A stretch of DNA of 64,000 bases from CAYMKL01 sp964390805 (GCA_964390805.1 CAYMKL010000012.1:1-64000); one strand, 5' to 3'; counted from the first letter of the stretch, positions 51,338-58,956 are shown. The notes: generated by a model not told the origin, from the sequence alone. Numbers and translations are program-made.

Positions 51338-52323
51338 TCGACTAACCTCGATTCTAATACTTGCCGATATGCCCTCACCCTCTCCGCTCGCAGCGGCCTC
51401 TTGTGTCCCACTAGCCATTTGAGGGCTTCGACGATCAGTTGGTAGAGATAGGTGGTCAGGATGAATAGTCGCAATACCCCCGCTTGCCACGGGCCATGAT
51501 GCTTGCAGAAATAGCGGATTTTGCTGCGCTGGAATTGGATGTGCTGGAAGGATTTGACTTGCTCGCTCGATTGTGCCCCATAGTGGATCACTCTGGCTGT
51601 GGGCAGGTAGACCACCTTCCATCCCTGTGCCTTGATCCGGTGACACCAATCCAACTCCTCGGAGTACATGAAGAAGCCCACGTCCAGTAGACCCACCTCT
51701 TCGATGGCCCTTCGGCGCGCCAGCAAACAGGCCCCAGTGACCCAGTCCACCTCTTGTATCTCATCGTCAGGTCGGTCTGCCACATAGTAGTGTCTGGTGA
51801 TGCGGTTGTGGGAAAACCACTGTTGTAAGATGGTGCTTTCTAAGAAAGCTGTAGCCATGGTGGGGAAGCGGCGGCGTGAGGACTGGATGCTACCGTCGGG
51901 GTTCAGGAGCTGCGGTCCCAGTACCCCCACTCGGGCGTGGGCATCCATGTACTCGACCATTGTCGCCAGGGCGTCGCCAACGACCTCCGTGTCTGGGTTC
52001 AGCAGGAGGATGTGTCGCCCTCGGCTGGCGGCGATGCCCTGGTTGTTCCCCACGGTGAAGCCCACGTTCTCGCTGTTGGCGATGAGTTGCACCTGGGGGA
52101 ACTCCGCTTCCACCATCGCCACGCTATCATCAGAAGAAGCGTTATCAACCACGATGACTTCGGTCTGGAAGTTGGAGGTTGGAAGTTGGAGGTTGGAGGT
52201 TGGACGTTGGATGTTGGACATGATGGAATGCAGGCAACGCCTCAACAGCTCGCATACGTTCCAGTTTACGATTGTGATGGACAGATCGCCTCCAATCTCC
52301 GATCTCCAATCTTCAGTATCCAA
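51334..52323 (-). CDS. GT2 glycosyltransferase, rhamnosyltransferase-like
   Basis: 329 residues. LSITIVNWNVCELLRRCL begins the GT2 fold; VIVVDNASSDDSV, LIANSENVGFTVGNNQGI, ILLLNPDTEV (metal-binding D-x-D-like), WVTGACLLARRRAIEEVGLLDVGFFMYSEELDWCHRIKAQG (acceptor/base region) follow in order. The pattern fits the rhamnosyltransferase-like GT2 branch, which matches the GDP-rhamnose genes upstream; specificity is inferred. The only start near the expected N-terminus is TTG at 52323, inside a heptad tract that gives DTEDWRSEIGG. A second tract (52165-52219) inserts SNIQRPTSNLQLPTSNFQ between helix 1 and the VIVVDN strand. Four-nt overlap with the next gene. Confidence 0.88.
   Translation of the reverse strand: MDTEDWRSEIGGDLSITIVNWNVCELLRRCLHSIMSNIQRPTSNLQLPTSNFQTEVIVVDNASSDDSVAMVEAEFPQVQLIANSENVGFTVGNNQGIAASRGRHILLLNPDTEVVGDALATMVEYMDAHARVGVLGPQLLNPDGSIQSSRRRFPTMATAFLESTILQQWFSHNRITRHYYVADRPDDEIQEVDWVTGACLLARRRAIEEVGLLDVGFFMYSEELDWCHRIKAQGWKVVYLPTARVIHYGAQSSEQVKSFQHIQFQRSKIRYFCKHHGPWQAGVLRLFILTTYLYQLIVEALKWLVGHKRPLRAERVRAYRQVLESRLVE
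52165..52219. repeat. Heptad tract (GTTGGAA/GTTGGAG) inside the GT2 fold
   Basis: About seven units are translated on the minus strand as NIQRPTSNLQLPTSNFQ, between the first helix and second strand of the nucleotide-binding fold. Confidence 0.9.
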
Positions 52324-52339
52324 TATCCAACCTCCAATT
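52290..52339. repeat. Heptad tract at the GT2 gene start
   Basis: TCTCCGA, TCTCCAA, TCTTCAG, TATCCAA, TATCCAA and CCTCCAA units cover the start region of the 51334-52323 gene. Confidence 0.85.
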
Positions 52340-52408
52340 GCTAAGACGGCGGCTCCTAGGCCGCCGCGTCACAGACATGTACCACGAAGTGGGCACTCTC
52401 GGGGGTTC

Positions 52409-53386
52409 TCACTTTCGACGCTCTACCACAAAATCGGCTAAGTCGAGCATGGCCTGGCGATAGTCGTTGTGGGGCAGAATGGAGAGCGCATCGCGGCTTC
52501 TGGCAGCAAACCTCTTGGCTTCGGCTGTGGATGATTCGATGCCCCCCGACTGTTTGATCATCTCCGCTGTGGCGCGCACCTCGTCGTCTCTCTCACCTCT
52601 GCCGCTTAGCACTCTGGTCAATGTTTCGTCCCCTGGGTGTGCCTCAAGGAAACAGATGGTGGGCAGGGTGATGATCCCCTGGCGCAGGTCGCTGCCGATA
52701 GGCTTGCCCAGATCTCCCTCGTTACCAGCGAAATCGAGGATGTCATCCACGATTTGAAAAGCCATTCCCAGGTTGTAGCCGTAGTCGCGCAGAGCCTGCG
52801 CTTCCGTCGGCGGTGCCTCGCCCAGGACGGCCCCTGCTTCCGTTGATGCGGCAAAGAGAGAGGCCGTTTTGCTGTAGATGCGTTGGTAGTAGTACTCCCT
52901 AGCGGTAGCCGTCGGTGGTTCTCTCTCACTGCTGAAGATCTGATTCAACTCGCCATTGCAGATAGTCATCAGGGTTTGAGCGAAGATGGAGACCACGTGC
53001 ACACTCTCGGTCTCGGCAGCGAAAGCCGCCGCCCGGGCGAAGAGGTAATCTCCGGTCAGAACTGTCGCCGCGTTGTTCCATAAGGCGTTCAGGGTGGGGT
53101 TGCCACGGCGCAGCAGGGCGTTGTCTATCAGATCGTCGTGAATGAGCGTAGCTGTGTGGAGCGTCTCCACCGCTGCGGCCAGGGAGGTGATCTTGTCGGC
53201 ATCGGCGGGATAGAACTTGCTCGACAGTATAACCAAAGCAGGGCGCAAACGCTTACCTCCGCTGCTCAGAAGATAATCCAGGGTGGCCCTCAGTTGTTCG
53301 TGTTCGATGTGAGTAACTTCGCGTATCTTGTGCTCTACACGTTCCAGTTCCTCGTGGATGAGCTCGAGGATGGGGATGACGTTCAA
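52409..53386 (-). CDS. All-trans polyprenyl diphosphate synthase
   Basis: 325 residues. The first Asp-rich motif is LIHDDLIDNALLRRGNPT (DDLID, about residue 80) and the second is FQIVDDILDFAGNEGDLGKPIGSDL (DDILD, about 210), both with the usual flanking Arg and Lys; GGKRLRPAL is the substrate-binding GKR. It condenses isopentenyl diphosphate into a long all-trans chain, commonly for the quinone side chain; the bacterial undecaprenyl carrier is made by an unrelated cis-enzyme, so a direct link to the glycan carrier is not implied. The TTG at 53386 is chosen because AAGGA lies 7 nt upstream. It follows tatD by 16 nt. Confidence 0.92.
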   Translation of the reverse strand: MNVIPILELIHEELERVEHKIREVTHIEHEQLRATLDYLLSSGGKRLRPALVILSSKFYPADADKITSLAAAVETLHTATLIHDDLIDNALLRRGNPTLNALWNNAATVLTGDYLFARAAAFAAETESVHVVSIFAQTLMTICNGELNQIFSSEREPPTATAREYYYQRIYSKTASLFAASTEAGAVLGEAPPTEAQALRDYGYNLGMAFQIVDDILDFAGNEGDLGKPIGSDLRQGIITLPTICFLEAHPGDETLTRVLSGRGERDDEVRATAEMIKQSGGIESSTAEAKRFAARSRDALSILPHNDYRQAMLDLADFVVERRK

Positions 53387-53402
53387 GATTTTTTCCTTTC
53401 GT

Positions 53403-54182
53403 TCAGAACTTCAATGCAAAGAGTGCCTGGGCATTGTCCGAGGTGATGCAAGCTACTTCTTCCAGAGACGATCCTTTTATGCGGGCGACTTCCTCAGCCA
53501 CTAACTTTACGTAAGCAGGCTCGTTACGCTTCCCCCGATGGGGATGGGGTGTCAGATAGGGACAGTCGGTCTCTACCAGAAGCTTTTCCAAGGGCAGTTG
53601 GCGGACCAACTCGCGCAGGCGGCGGGCGTTCTTGAAAGTCACGGGGCCGGCGACGGAGATATAGAAGCCCATCTCAATCGCTTCTTGGGCCATAGCCAGA
53701 TCGCCTGAGAAGCAGTGCATCACTCCCATTAAGTGATGGCCGCCCTCGACCCAACCGCGTAGAGTGGCCATAACTTCTTTGTGAGCTTCGCGATCATGGA
53801 TGATCACCGGCTTCCCCACTTCGCTTGCCAGAGCCAACTGCTGCTTAAAAACCTGGCGCTGCTGATCTCGGGGCGATAGATCGCGGTAGAAATCGAGCCC
53901 GATCTCGCCGATGGCGACTACTCTGGGATGGCTGGCCAAAGCTCTTAGCTCCTCCAGCATCTCCTCCGTCAGGGTCTTGGCGTCGTGGGGATGCACTCCC
54001 ACCGCCGCGTAGACCTGCGGGTAGGCCTCAGCCAGGGCCACCGAAGCCTGGCTGGAAGCCAAACTCGCTCCGGCGTTGATTATAGCCTTTACTCTGGCGG
54101 CGGTTGCTCGCTCGATGACCCGCTCCCGATCGCTTTTGAACCGGGGGAAATCGAGATGAGCGTGGGTGTCGGTAAGAAACAT
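53403..54182 (-). CDS. tatD: TatD-family metal-dependent hydrolase/DNase
   Basis: 259 residues from the ATG at 54182 (MFLTDTHAHLDF), which begins the metal-binding THAHLD motif; a longer frame upstream would overlap the neighbouring gene and lacks homology to the family. Other TatD signatures are VGVHPHDA, VAIGEIGLDFYRD, VIIHDREAH, GVMHCFSGD and LLVETDCPYLTPHPHRGKRNEP. The protein is complete. Members remove 3'-terminal nucleotides or have other hydrolytic roles. It lies 4 nt after the small gene upstream and 16 nt before the polyprenyl synthase, probably as an operon passenger. Confidence 0.93.
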   Translation of the reverse strand: MFLTDTHAHLDFPRFKSDRERVIERATAARVKAIINAGASLASSQASVALAEAYPQVYAAVGVHPHDAKTLTEEMLEELRALASHPRVVAIGEIGLDFYRDLSPRDQQRQVFKQQLALASEVGKPVIIHDREAHKEVMATLRGWVEGGHHLMGVMHCFSGDLAMAQEAIEMGFYISVAGPVTFKNARRLRELVRQLPLEKLLVETDCPYLTPHPHRGKRNEPAYVKLVAEEVARIKGSSLEEVACITSDNAQALFALKF

Positions 54183-54186
54183 ATCT

Positions 54187-54471
54187 CTATGCCTGTTGGG
54201 CGACATTTGCCAAACGGGCCAGCTCATCCTCTAAATTGGTCAACTCGATGTAATCCTCCCAGGTCGGATGCTCAGGGACCTCTCCGAGCTCGATTTTTCC
54301 TTTGAGCTCTTCGGGCGAGCTCACTCTGTAACGGGAGAGCATCTCGAACCGCTCGGCCATCAACGCGCGTTTCCGCTCCCGCAGATAGGAAGTGAAGCTT
54401 TTCCTCAGAAGAGCATCTTCAGGTATCCCTAACCTTTCAGAAGTCTCTTTCAAAACGGTCATTGCTTCCAT
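54187..54471 (-). CDS. Small uncharacterised protein
   Basis: 94 residues, charged and helical, with no membrane segment. It contains LKETSERLGIPEDALLRKSFTSYLRERKRALMAERFEML followed by SPEELKGKIELGEVPEHPTWEDYIELTNLEDEL. The N-terminal helix with RERKR resembles small antitoxin-like or DNA-associated proteins, and the EVPEHPxWED segment recurs, as far as I recall, in short hypothetical proteins of Chloroflexota and cyanobacteria. No function is assigned. It is 13 nt after the phosphohexomutase gene and 4 nt before tatD; no toxin-like partner is directly adjacent. Confidence 0.75.
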   Translation of the reverse strand: MEAMTVLKETSERLGIPEDALLRKSFTSYLRERKRALMAERFEMLSRYRVSSPEELKGKIELGEVPEHPTWEDYIELTNLEDELARLANVAQQA

Positions 54472-54484
54472 GACTAGCCTTCAA

Positions 54485-55915
54485 TTACGAATCCGTTGCC
54501 AGCCCCGCCAGCTTCATCCCTTCCTCCAAGAGCACCCTCACCTTGTCCTCGTGCGTTGTCTCGCAGTAAACACGGATCAGGCCGGGCTCGGTGCCGGAGA
54601 AGCGAATCAGAAGCCAGCCGCCATCCTCCAGGCTGTATTTGTAACCGTCGGTGGTGTTGATGCTCGTCACCGCCAGATCAGCTAACAGCTCTGGCTTGGC
54701 CTGCTTGACGCGCTGCCGCACAGCTTCTCCCTCTTCAGCGGAGAAGTAGTAGTCAATCCGGTCATAGAAATAACGAGCGCCGACGACCTCGTACAGGTGC
54801 TCCAAAAGCTGAGACGGACTCTTGCCCGTTTGCACCATGAAGTCGAGGAAGTAGAGATTGGCCAGGATGCCGTCCCGGTCGGGGACGTTGCCTCGAAAGG
54901 CGTAGCCCCCACTCTCCTCCCCGCCGATCATGGCGTCCACTTCCAGCATCTTGGGGGCTACGTACTTGAAGCCTACCCCGGTCTGGTGCACCGGTACGCT
55001 GTAGATCTCGCCCAGTTTCTCCAGAACCGAGGTGGTGGAGAGGGTCTTGACGATAGGCCCGCGCTCACCCCGTACCTCCAGGAAATACAGAGCCAGCAAG
55101 CCGTAGACCTGCAACTGGTTGACGAAGCGGCCATGCTCATCGCCCACCCCGATGCGGTCGGCGTCGCCGTCGTTGATGATGCCCACGTCGGCTCCCAACT
55201 CCAGCACTTTGGCCAGGCAGGCATCTACGTTGGGGGGGATGGGCTCAGGCCGAAGCATGTCAGGAAAAGTAGGGTTGCGCACGTTGTGGATCTCGATGAT
55301 CTCGGTGCTACCACCTGCCAGAATACGCGGGAACCAGCCGATGCTGTTGCCCCACATGGGGTCCGCGACGATGGTCAGGCCGGCCGCCTTGATGGGCTCG
55401 ACGTCAATCAGGTCTCGCAGATGGGCGAGATAGGCTGGTGCCGGGTCGAAGCGTTCCACCAGGCCCTGAGCCTCGGCCTTGTCCAAAGGCAGGCGCTTCA
55501 CTTCCTCGATAGGGAGGATGTTAGCCTCAATCTCTTTTAGTCCGTCAGGAGCAATCGCGCCACCGTGCTCGTCCCGTACCTTGAAGCCGTTATCGGTGGG
55601 TGGGTTGTGGCTGGCGGTGATGTTGACTGCCCCCGCTGCTCCCAGCGCCACCACACTGTGACCGATGACCGGGGTGGGCGTGGCTCCTTGGGTGAGGTAA
55701 ACGAGGGTGTTGTGGGCAGCCATCACCTCGGCCACAGCCGCAGCGAAGTGCTCCGAAGCAAAGCGGCGGTCGTGGCCCACCACTACGCCCTTCTTCGCTA
55801 CCCCTTTATCGCTCAGATAACGGGCAAAACCCTGGGCGCAGCGCCGCACGTTGTCAAAAGTGTAATCCTCAGCGATCTTACCTCGCCAGCCGTCAGTGCC
55901 AAACCTGATTTTCAT
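54485..55915 (-). CDS. Phosphoglucomutase/phosphomannomutase family enzyme
   Basis: 476 residues, full length for the alpha-D-phosphohexomutase superfamily. It has all four landmarks in order: TASHNPPTDNG (about 100-110, catalytic Ser), INDGDADRIG (about 247, Mg loop), GGEESGGYAF (about 335, sugar-binding) and IRFSGTEPGLIR (about 445, phosphate-binding). It interconverts hexose 6- and 1-phosphates; with Gmd and Rmd in the same run a mannose 1-phosphate role is attractive, but the glucose/mannose choice cannot be made from these motifs. No mannose-1-phosphate guanylyltransferase is present in the window. Start ATG at 55915 overlaps the HEPN stop by ATGA. Confidence 0.93.
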   Translation of the reverse strand: MKIRFGTDGWRGKIAEDYTFDNVRRCAQGFARYLSDKGVAKKGVVVGHDRRFASEHFAAAVAEVMAAHNTLVYLTQGATPTPVIGHSVVALGAAGAVNITASHNPPTDNGFKVRDEHGGAIAPDGLKEIEANILPIEEVKRLPLDKAEAQGLVERFDPAPAYLAHLRDLIDVEPIKAAGLTIVADPMWGNSIGWFPRILAGGSTEIIEIHNVRNPTFPDMLRPEPIPPNVDACLAKVLELGADVGIINDGDADRIGVGDEHGRFVNQLQVYGLLALYFLEVRGERGPIVKTLSTTSVLEKLGEIYSVPVHQTGVGFKYVAPKMLEVDAMIGGEESGGYAFRGNVPDRDGILANLYFLDFMVQTGKSPSQLLEHLYEVVGARYFYDRIDYYFSAEEGEAVRQRVKQAKPELLADLAVTSINTTDGYKYSLEDGGWLLIRFSGTEPGLIRVYCETTHEDKVRVLLEEGMKLAGLATDS

Positions 55916-56319
55916 GTATCCCTTAATCCTTTCCCCACCATTGCCAGGACTTTGGAAGCCAAGGCGATAGCCCCCGTAGCGTCCTCTTCGTCGTAGACTT
56001 CAGCAGGCACCCCACCAGGCAGGGCATTAGGGTAGCGGGTGGGAACGTAGAAGCGGTCCAGTTTGCCCGCCGATGCAGCAAGGTCAGCGAAGCTCTCATC
56101 GTACTCTCGACAACGGCGGCAAAGCTCAGCCACCGAGTGTCCCAGAACCACCCGTTCCCCTTGAGCGAAAAGGAATGCCTTGAGGGATTTCTCTGCTGCT
56201 TGCTGGGCATTGAAGCAAGCGACTGAGTAATATTCCCCATCCGCGTTGTGTTGAGCGGCTCGGAGGTCGTATTCAGCTTGTTTCAGCCAGCGCTCTGCTT
56301 CACTCCTTGGGTCTTTCAT
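55912..56319 (-). CDS. HEPN domain protein (HepT-like toxin)
   Basis: 135 residues, all-helical. RWLKQAEYDLRAAQHNADGEYYSVACFNAQQAAEKSLKAFLF is the classical HEPN helix pair. The RX4-6H ribonuclease motif is present as RVVLGH (about residues 56-61). The C-terminal third has the RYPNALPGG and YDEEDA segments typical of the family. It overlaps the MNT nucleotidyltransferase gene by 20 nt, the standard order for MNT-HEPN (type VII) toxin-antitoxin systems, in which MNT inactivates HEPN by nucleotidylation. It is embedded in the glycan run between gmd and the phosphohexomutase. It could be a stabilisation module or an old acquisition. Confidence 0.9.
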   Translation of the reverse strand: MKDPRSEAERWLKQAEYDLRAAQHNADGEYYSVACFNAQQAAEKSLKAFLFAQGERVVLGHSVAELCRRCREYDESFADLAASAGKLDRFYVPTRYPNALPGGVPAEVYDEEDATGAIALASKVLAMVGKGLRDT

Positions 56320-56626
56320 AAATGACCACTCCCTCTTTCAATACCATCTCTGTGAAGTAGTTGTTCCGTTCCTGCATCTCGGCGAGCTCTTTGGGAGTAT
56401 AGACCAATACGTCCATGGCGAAAGTGGGTTTGACGAGATCGTAAACTCTTTCCAGTCTATCCAAGAAGCGCTCCTGGGTCTCTTTGATGATCACCAGATC
56501 GAGGTCACTGTATTCATCCTCATCTCCACGCGCCCAGGAGCCGAAGAGGATCACCCGCTGGGGATCGTATTCTTCGAGCGAGGCGATGATGTGCTCAACT
56601 CTCTCTTGCCTTGAAGCAGTTCTCAT
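56300..56626 (-). CDS. MNT-type minimal nucleotidyltransferase (antitoxin)
   Basis: 108 residues. VILFGSWARGDEDEYSDLDLVII carries the GS-x(9-12)-DxD signature of minimal nucleotidyltransferases (Gly/Ser about 29-30, Asp about 43 and 45), followed by FAMDVLVYTPKELAEM with a third Asp. In MntA/HepT pairs this enzyme AMPylates the HEPN toxin. It overlaps the HEPN gene by 20 nt and the gmd stop by ATGA, so all three are translationally linked. The conserved residues suggest an active enzyme. Confidence 0.9.
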   Translation of the reverse strand: MRTASRQERVEHIIASLEEYDPQRVILFGSWARGDEDEYSDLDLVIIKETQERFLDRLERVYDLVKPTFAMDVLVYTPKELAEMQERNNYFTEMVLKEGVVIYERPKE

Positions 56627-57600
56627 CGCAGGTTGTTTTCCCTCTTTAATGCTTCCAGATCAGCGTCTATCATCATCTGGATCAACTCTTCAAAGGTAAC
56701 GGTTGGCTCCCAGCCCAGCCTGGTGTGAGCCTTGGTAGCATCGGCCACCAGAAAATCCACATCGGCGGGGCGGAGGAACTTGGGATCCACCACTACGTGA
56801 TCCTGCCAGTCCATGCCGAGGTAGTCGAAGGCCACTTCGCAGAGCTCCCGCACCGAGTGGGTGCTGCCGGTACCTACCACGTAGTCATCTGGCTCGTCTT
56901 GCTGGAGCATGAGCCACATGGCCTTGACGTAGTCGCCCGCGTAGCCCCAATCCCGTTTAGAGTTCAGGTTGCCCATCCTGAGCTCGCTGTCCAGGCCCAG
57001 TTTGATGCGGGCCGCACCGTGAGTTACTTTGTGGGTAGAGAACTCCAGTCCTCGCCTGGGACTCTCGTGGTTGAACAGTATACCAGAGCAGGCGAACAGG
57101 TCGTAGCTCTCCCGATAATTGACGGTGATCCAATGGCCGTAGACTTTGGCCACTCCGTAGGGGCTGCGGGGATAGAAGGGGGTGTTCTCGGTCTGGGGTG
57201 TTTCTCGCACCTTGCCGAACATTTCACTCGAAGATGCCTGATAGAACCTGATGGTTGGATCCACGATGCGAATGGCATCCAGCACGCGAGTGACCCCCAG
57301 GGCTGTTACTTCGCCCGTCAATACCGGCTGGCTCCAGGAGGTGGGGACAAAGGACTGAGCCGCTAGATTATATACTTCATCGGGTTGGTGCTCTCGCAAG
57401 ATGTCAATGATGGAGACCTGATCCATCAGATCGCCGGGGACTATAGTTATCTTGTCCTGGAAGTGCTTGATGCGCTCGAAGTTCACGGTGCTGGTGCGAC
57501 GCACCATGCCGATAACCTCGTAGCCTTTCTCCAACAGGAACTCGGCCAGATAGGAGCCGTCCTGGCCGGTGACGCCGGTTATCAGTGCTTTCTTTGTCAT
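56623..57600 (-). CDS. gmd: GDP-mannose 4,6-dehydratase
   Basis: 325 residues, extended SDR fold. NAD(P)-binding GVTGQDGSYLAEFLL (about 8-22), then VYNLAAQSFVPTSW, SSSEMFGKV (catalytic Ser/Thr, Glu), YPRSPYGVAKVYGHWITVNYRESYDLFACSGILFNHESPRRG (Tyr-x3-Lys) and the Gmd-specific GNLNSKRDWGYAGDYVKAMWLMLQQ. It converts GDP-mannose to GDP-4-keto-6-deoxymannose. With Rmd directly upstream in transcription the predicted end product is GDP-D-rhamnose. GAGGAGAG lies 5 nt before the ATG. It is separated from rmd by a 225-bp gap holding a MITE-like palindrome. Confidence 0.95.
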   Translation of the reverse strand: MTKKALITGVTGQDGSYLAEFLLEKGYEVIGMVRRTSTVNFERIKHFQDKITIVPGDLMDQVSIIDILREHQPDEVYNLAAQSFVPTSWSQPVLTGEVTALGVTRVLDAIRIVDPTIRFYQASSSEMFGKVRETPQTENTPFYPRSPYGVAKVYGHWITVNYRESYDLFACSGILFNHESPRRGLEFSTHKVTHGAARIKLGLDSELRMGNLNSKRDWGYAGDYVKAMWLMLQQDEPDDYVVGTGSTHSVRELCEVAFDYLGMDWQDHVVVDPKFLRPADVDFLVADATKAHTRLGWEPTVTFEELIQMMIDADLEALKRENNLR

Positions 57601-57609
57601 TTATCTCTC

Positions 57610-57680
57610 CTCTAAAGTTTGCAAGTGTGCAGGGGTGCAAGTCTGCAAGCATGTTGCTCTCTCACTTGCTCACTTGCCTA
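57610..57680. repeat. Degenerate 7/8-bp repeats after the gmd start
   Basis: TGCAAGT/TGCAGGG-type units (57614-57648) followed by CACTTGCT-type octamers (57655-57677). They form the leader-side part of the rmd-gmd gap. Confidence 0.65.
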
Positions 57681-57684
57681 CCTT

Positions 57685-57823
57685 GACAATGTTAACTTCG
57701 CCTGCGTCAGACCTCCGAGGTCTGTGAAACGACTTCAGGATGGCGAAATCGTGGCTTTTGCAAGCATTTTGACGGGTGCAATCACCCATCGGAGACCTCG
57801 GAGGTCTAAACTTAACATTGTCG
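57685..57823. repeat. 139-bp MITE-like palindromic element between rmd and gmd
   Basis: Outer arms GACAATGTTAA (57685-57695) and its complement near 57812-57822. Inner palindromes AGACCTCCGAGGTCT (57710-57724) and AGACCTCGGAGGTCT (57794-57808) can pair with themselves or each other. It has no coding capacity and could act as a transcript hairpin between the two GDP-rhamnose genes. Confidence 0.75.
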
Positions 57824-57825
57824 AA

Positions 57826-58803
57826 CTACTTGCTCACTTGCTGACTTGCTAACTTGCTCACTTGCTCTCGCCAGTAGTCCAGCACGTCCTGCAAGCTCTG
57901 CTCAAAAGGAATCTCCGGTCGCCAGCCGGTCTGTTCTCGAATCTTGGTGCAGTCGCCGACTATCACAGGGACGTCGGTAGGGCGGAGTCGCTCTGGATCC
58001 TGTTCGACGGTGATAGGGGCTTTGCTCATGGCTATCAGTTTCTCTAGTAGCTCTTCTACTGAGCGAGCTTGCTCTGATCCCAGATTATAGACCTCGCCTG
58101 CCTCTCCCTTGGTAATGAGCAGGTGGTATCCCCGCACCACGTCCCGCACATCGCTGAAGTCGCGCTGGGGTTCCAGGTTGCCGACCTGGATGACGGGTTC
58201 CTGCAAACCAGCTTCGGCAGCAGCTATCTGCCTGGCGAAGTCCGGAGCCACGAAGCCGATGCGCTGGCGAGGGCCGATGTGGTTGAAGGCTCGCACCCGC
58301 ACGGTGTACAACTGGTGGCTCAGGTGATATTGCAGCCCCAGCATGTCCTGGGCCACTTTGCTCACCGCGTAGGGATTGGTGGGGCGCAGGGGATTCGTCT
58401 CTTTGACGGGCAACTCGTCAGGTCGTACCAGGCCGTACTCTTCGCTGGAGCCGACCACCAGTATCCTGGCCGTCGAGCCCCGCCTGGCGACAGCCTCCAG
58501 GATATTAAGTTGGAGACGGATGTTAATGGCCAGAGTCCCCCAGGGATCGCGCCGGGAGAGGGAGACAAGGGGTTGGGCAGCCAGGTGAAAGATGTAGTCT
58601 GGCTTTGCCTGCTCCAGGATCGAGGTCACTGTCTCCAGCTTCGAAAGCTCCGCCGGGTAGAGTTCCAGCTTGTCTCGCAGGGGCTCGATATTTTCCTCAG
58701 GGCCGTAGACAGTGCCAGCTACCTGCCAATCGGTGTGCTCAAGAAGATATTCGGCCAGGTGACTGCCGACGAAGCCGGAGATGCCCGTGATCAGTGCTCG
58801 CAC
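57826..58803 (-). CDS. rmd: GDP-4-dehydro-6-deoxy-D-mannose reductase
   Basis: 325 residues from the GTG at 58803, chosen because GGGGGA lies a few nt upstream and VRALITGISGFVGSHLAEYL is the expected N-terminus; upstream ATG choices add unrelated residues. Motifs: GxxGxxG (9-15), FHLAAQPLVS, VGSSEEYG, NPYAVSKVAQDMLG (Tyr-x3-Lys), VRAFNHIGPRQRIGFVAPDFARQIA and the Rmd-typical VGNLEPQRDFSDVRDVVRGY. It reduces the Gmd product to GDP-D-rhamnose; a related SDR activity cannot be excluded. The last residues (QVSKLASQQVSK) are encoded by 8-bp repeats at 57828-57867. It is the first gene of the minus-strand run and has a good promoter 36 nt upstream. Confidence 0.9.
   Translation of the reverse strand: MRALITGISGFVGSHLAEYLLEHTDWQVAGTVYGPEENIEPLRDKLELYPAELSKLETVTSILEQAKPDYIFHLAAQPLVSLSRRDPWGTLAINIRLQLNILEAVARRGSTARILVVGSSEEYGLVRPDELPVKETNPLRPTNPYAVSKVAQDMLGLQYHLSHQLYTVRVRAFNHIGPRQRIGFVAPDFARQIAAAEAGLQEPVIQVGNLEPQRDFSDVRDVVRGYHLLITKGEAGEVYNLGSEQARSVEELLEKLIAMSKAPITVEQDPERLRPTDVPVIVGDCTKIREQTGWRPEIPFEQSLQDVLDYWREQVSKLASQQVSK
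57828..57867. repeat. 8-bp repeat (ACTTGCTN) at the rmd 3' end
   Basis: Five ACTTGCT units separated by one variable base encode the last dozen residues of Rmd and its stop codon. Confidence 0.9.
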
Positions 58804-58838
58804 CGTTCCCCCTTTCCTCCCCTTGCGATGCGGCCTAA

Positions 58839-58867
58839 ATAATACCCCATTTCGCCCAAAAAGGCAA
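58839..58867 (-). promoter_or_regulatory. Candidate sigma70-type promoter for the rmd-wzy run
   Basis: On the minus strand TTGCCT (58862-58867), 17-bp spacer, TATTAT (58839-58844). That is 4/6 and 5/6 matches to the consensus, about 36 nt before the rmd GTG. Confidence 0.6.
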
Positions 58868-58956
58868 GCCCCCACCCCTCCGAGCACAAGGAGATGAGGG
58901 AGCGTTAGGTGCTGCTGTACTTTCCGTTACCAGGTGGAGAATTCAAGGTTTGCCAC

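Noticed and set aside
51338..51649. N-terminal extension of the nucleotidyltransferase gene
   Set aside because: It overlaps the GT2 coding sequence in another frame; the ATG at 51337 with ATGA overlap begins the conserved domain.
14324..52339. Heptad tracts considered as att sites or integron attC sites
   Set aside because: No integrase gene, no attC core motifs, and the tracts are present inside conserved genes at many positions.
54183..54227. Longer start for tatD
   Set aside because: The extra 15 residues overlap the 54187-54471 gene and precede the family's usual N-terminus FLTDTHAHLD.
58804..58887. Upstream ATG for rmd
   Set aside because: The added residues are unrelated to the family and the region contains the best promoter candidate; the GTG at 58803 has a ribosome-binding site.
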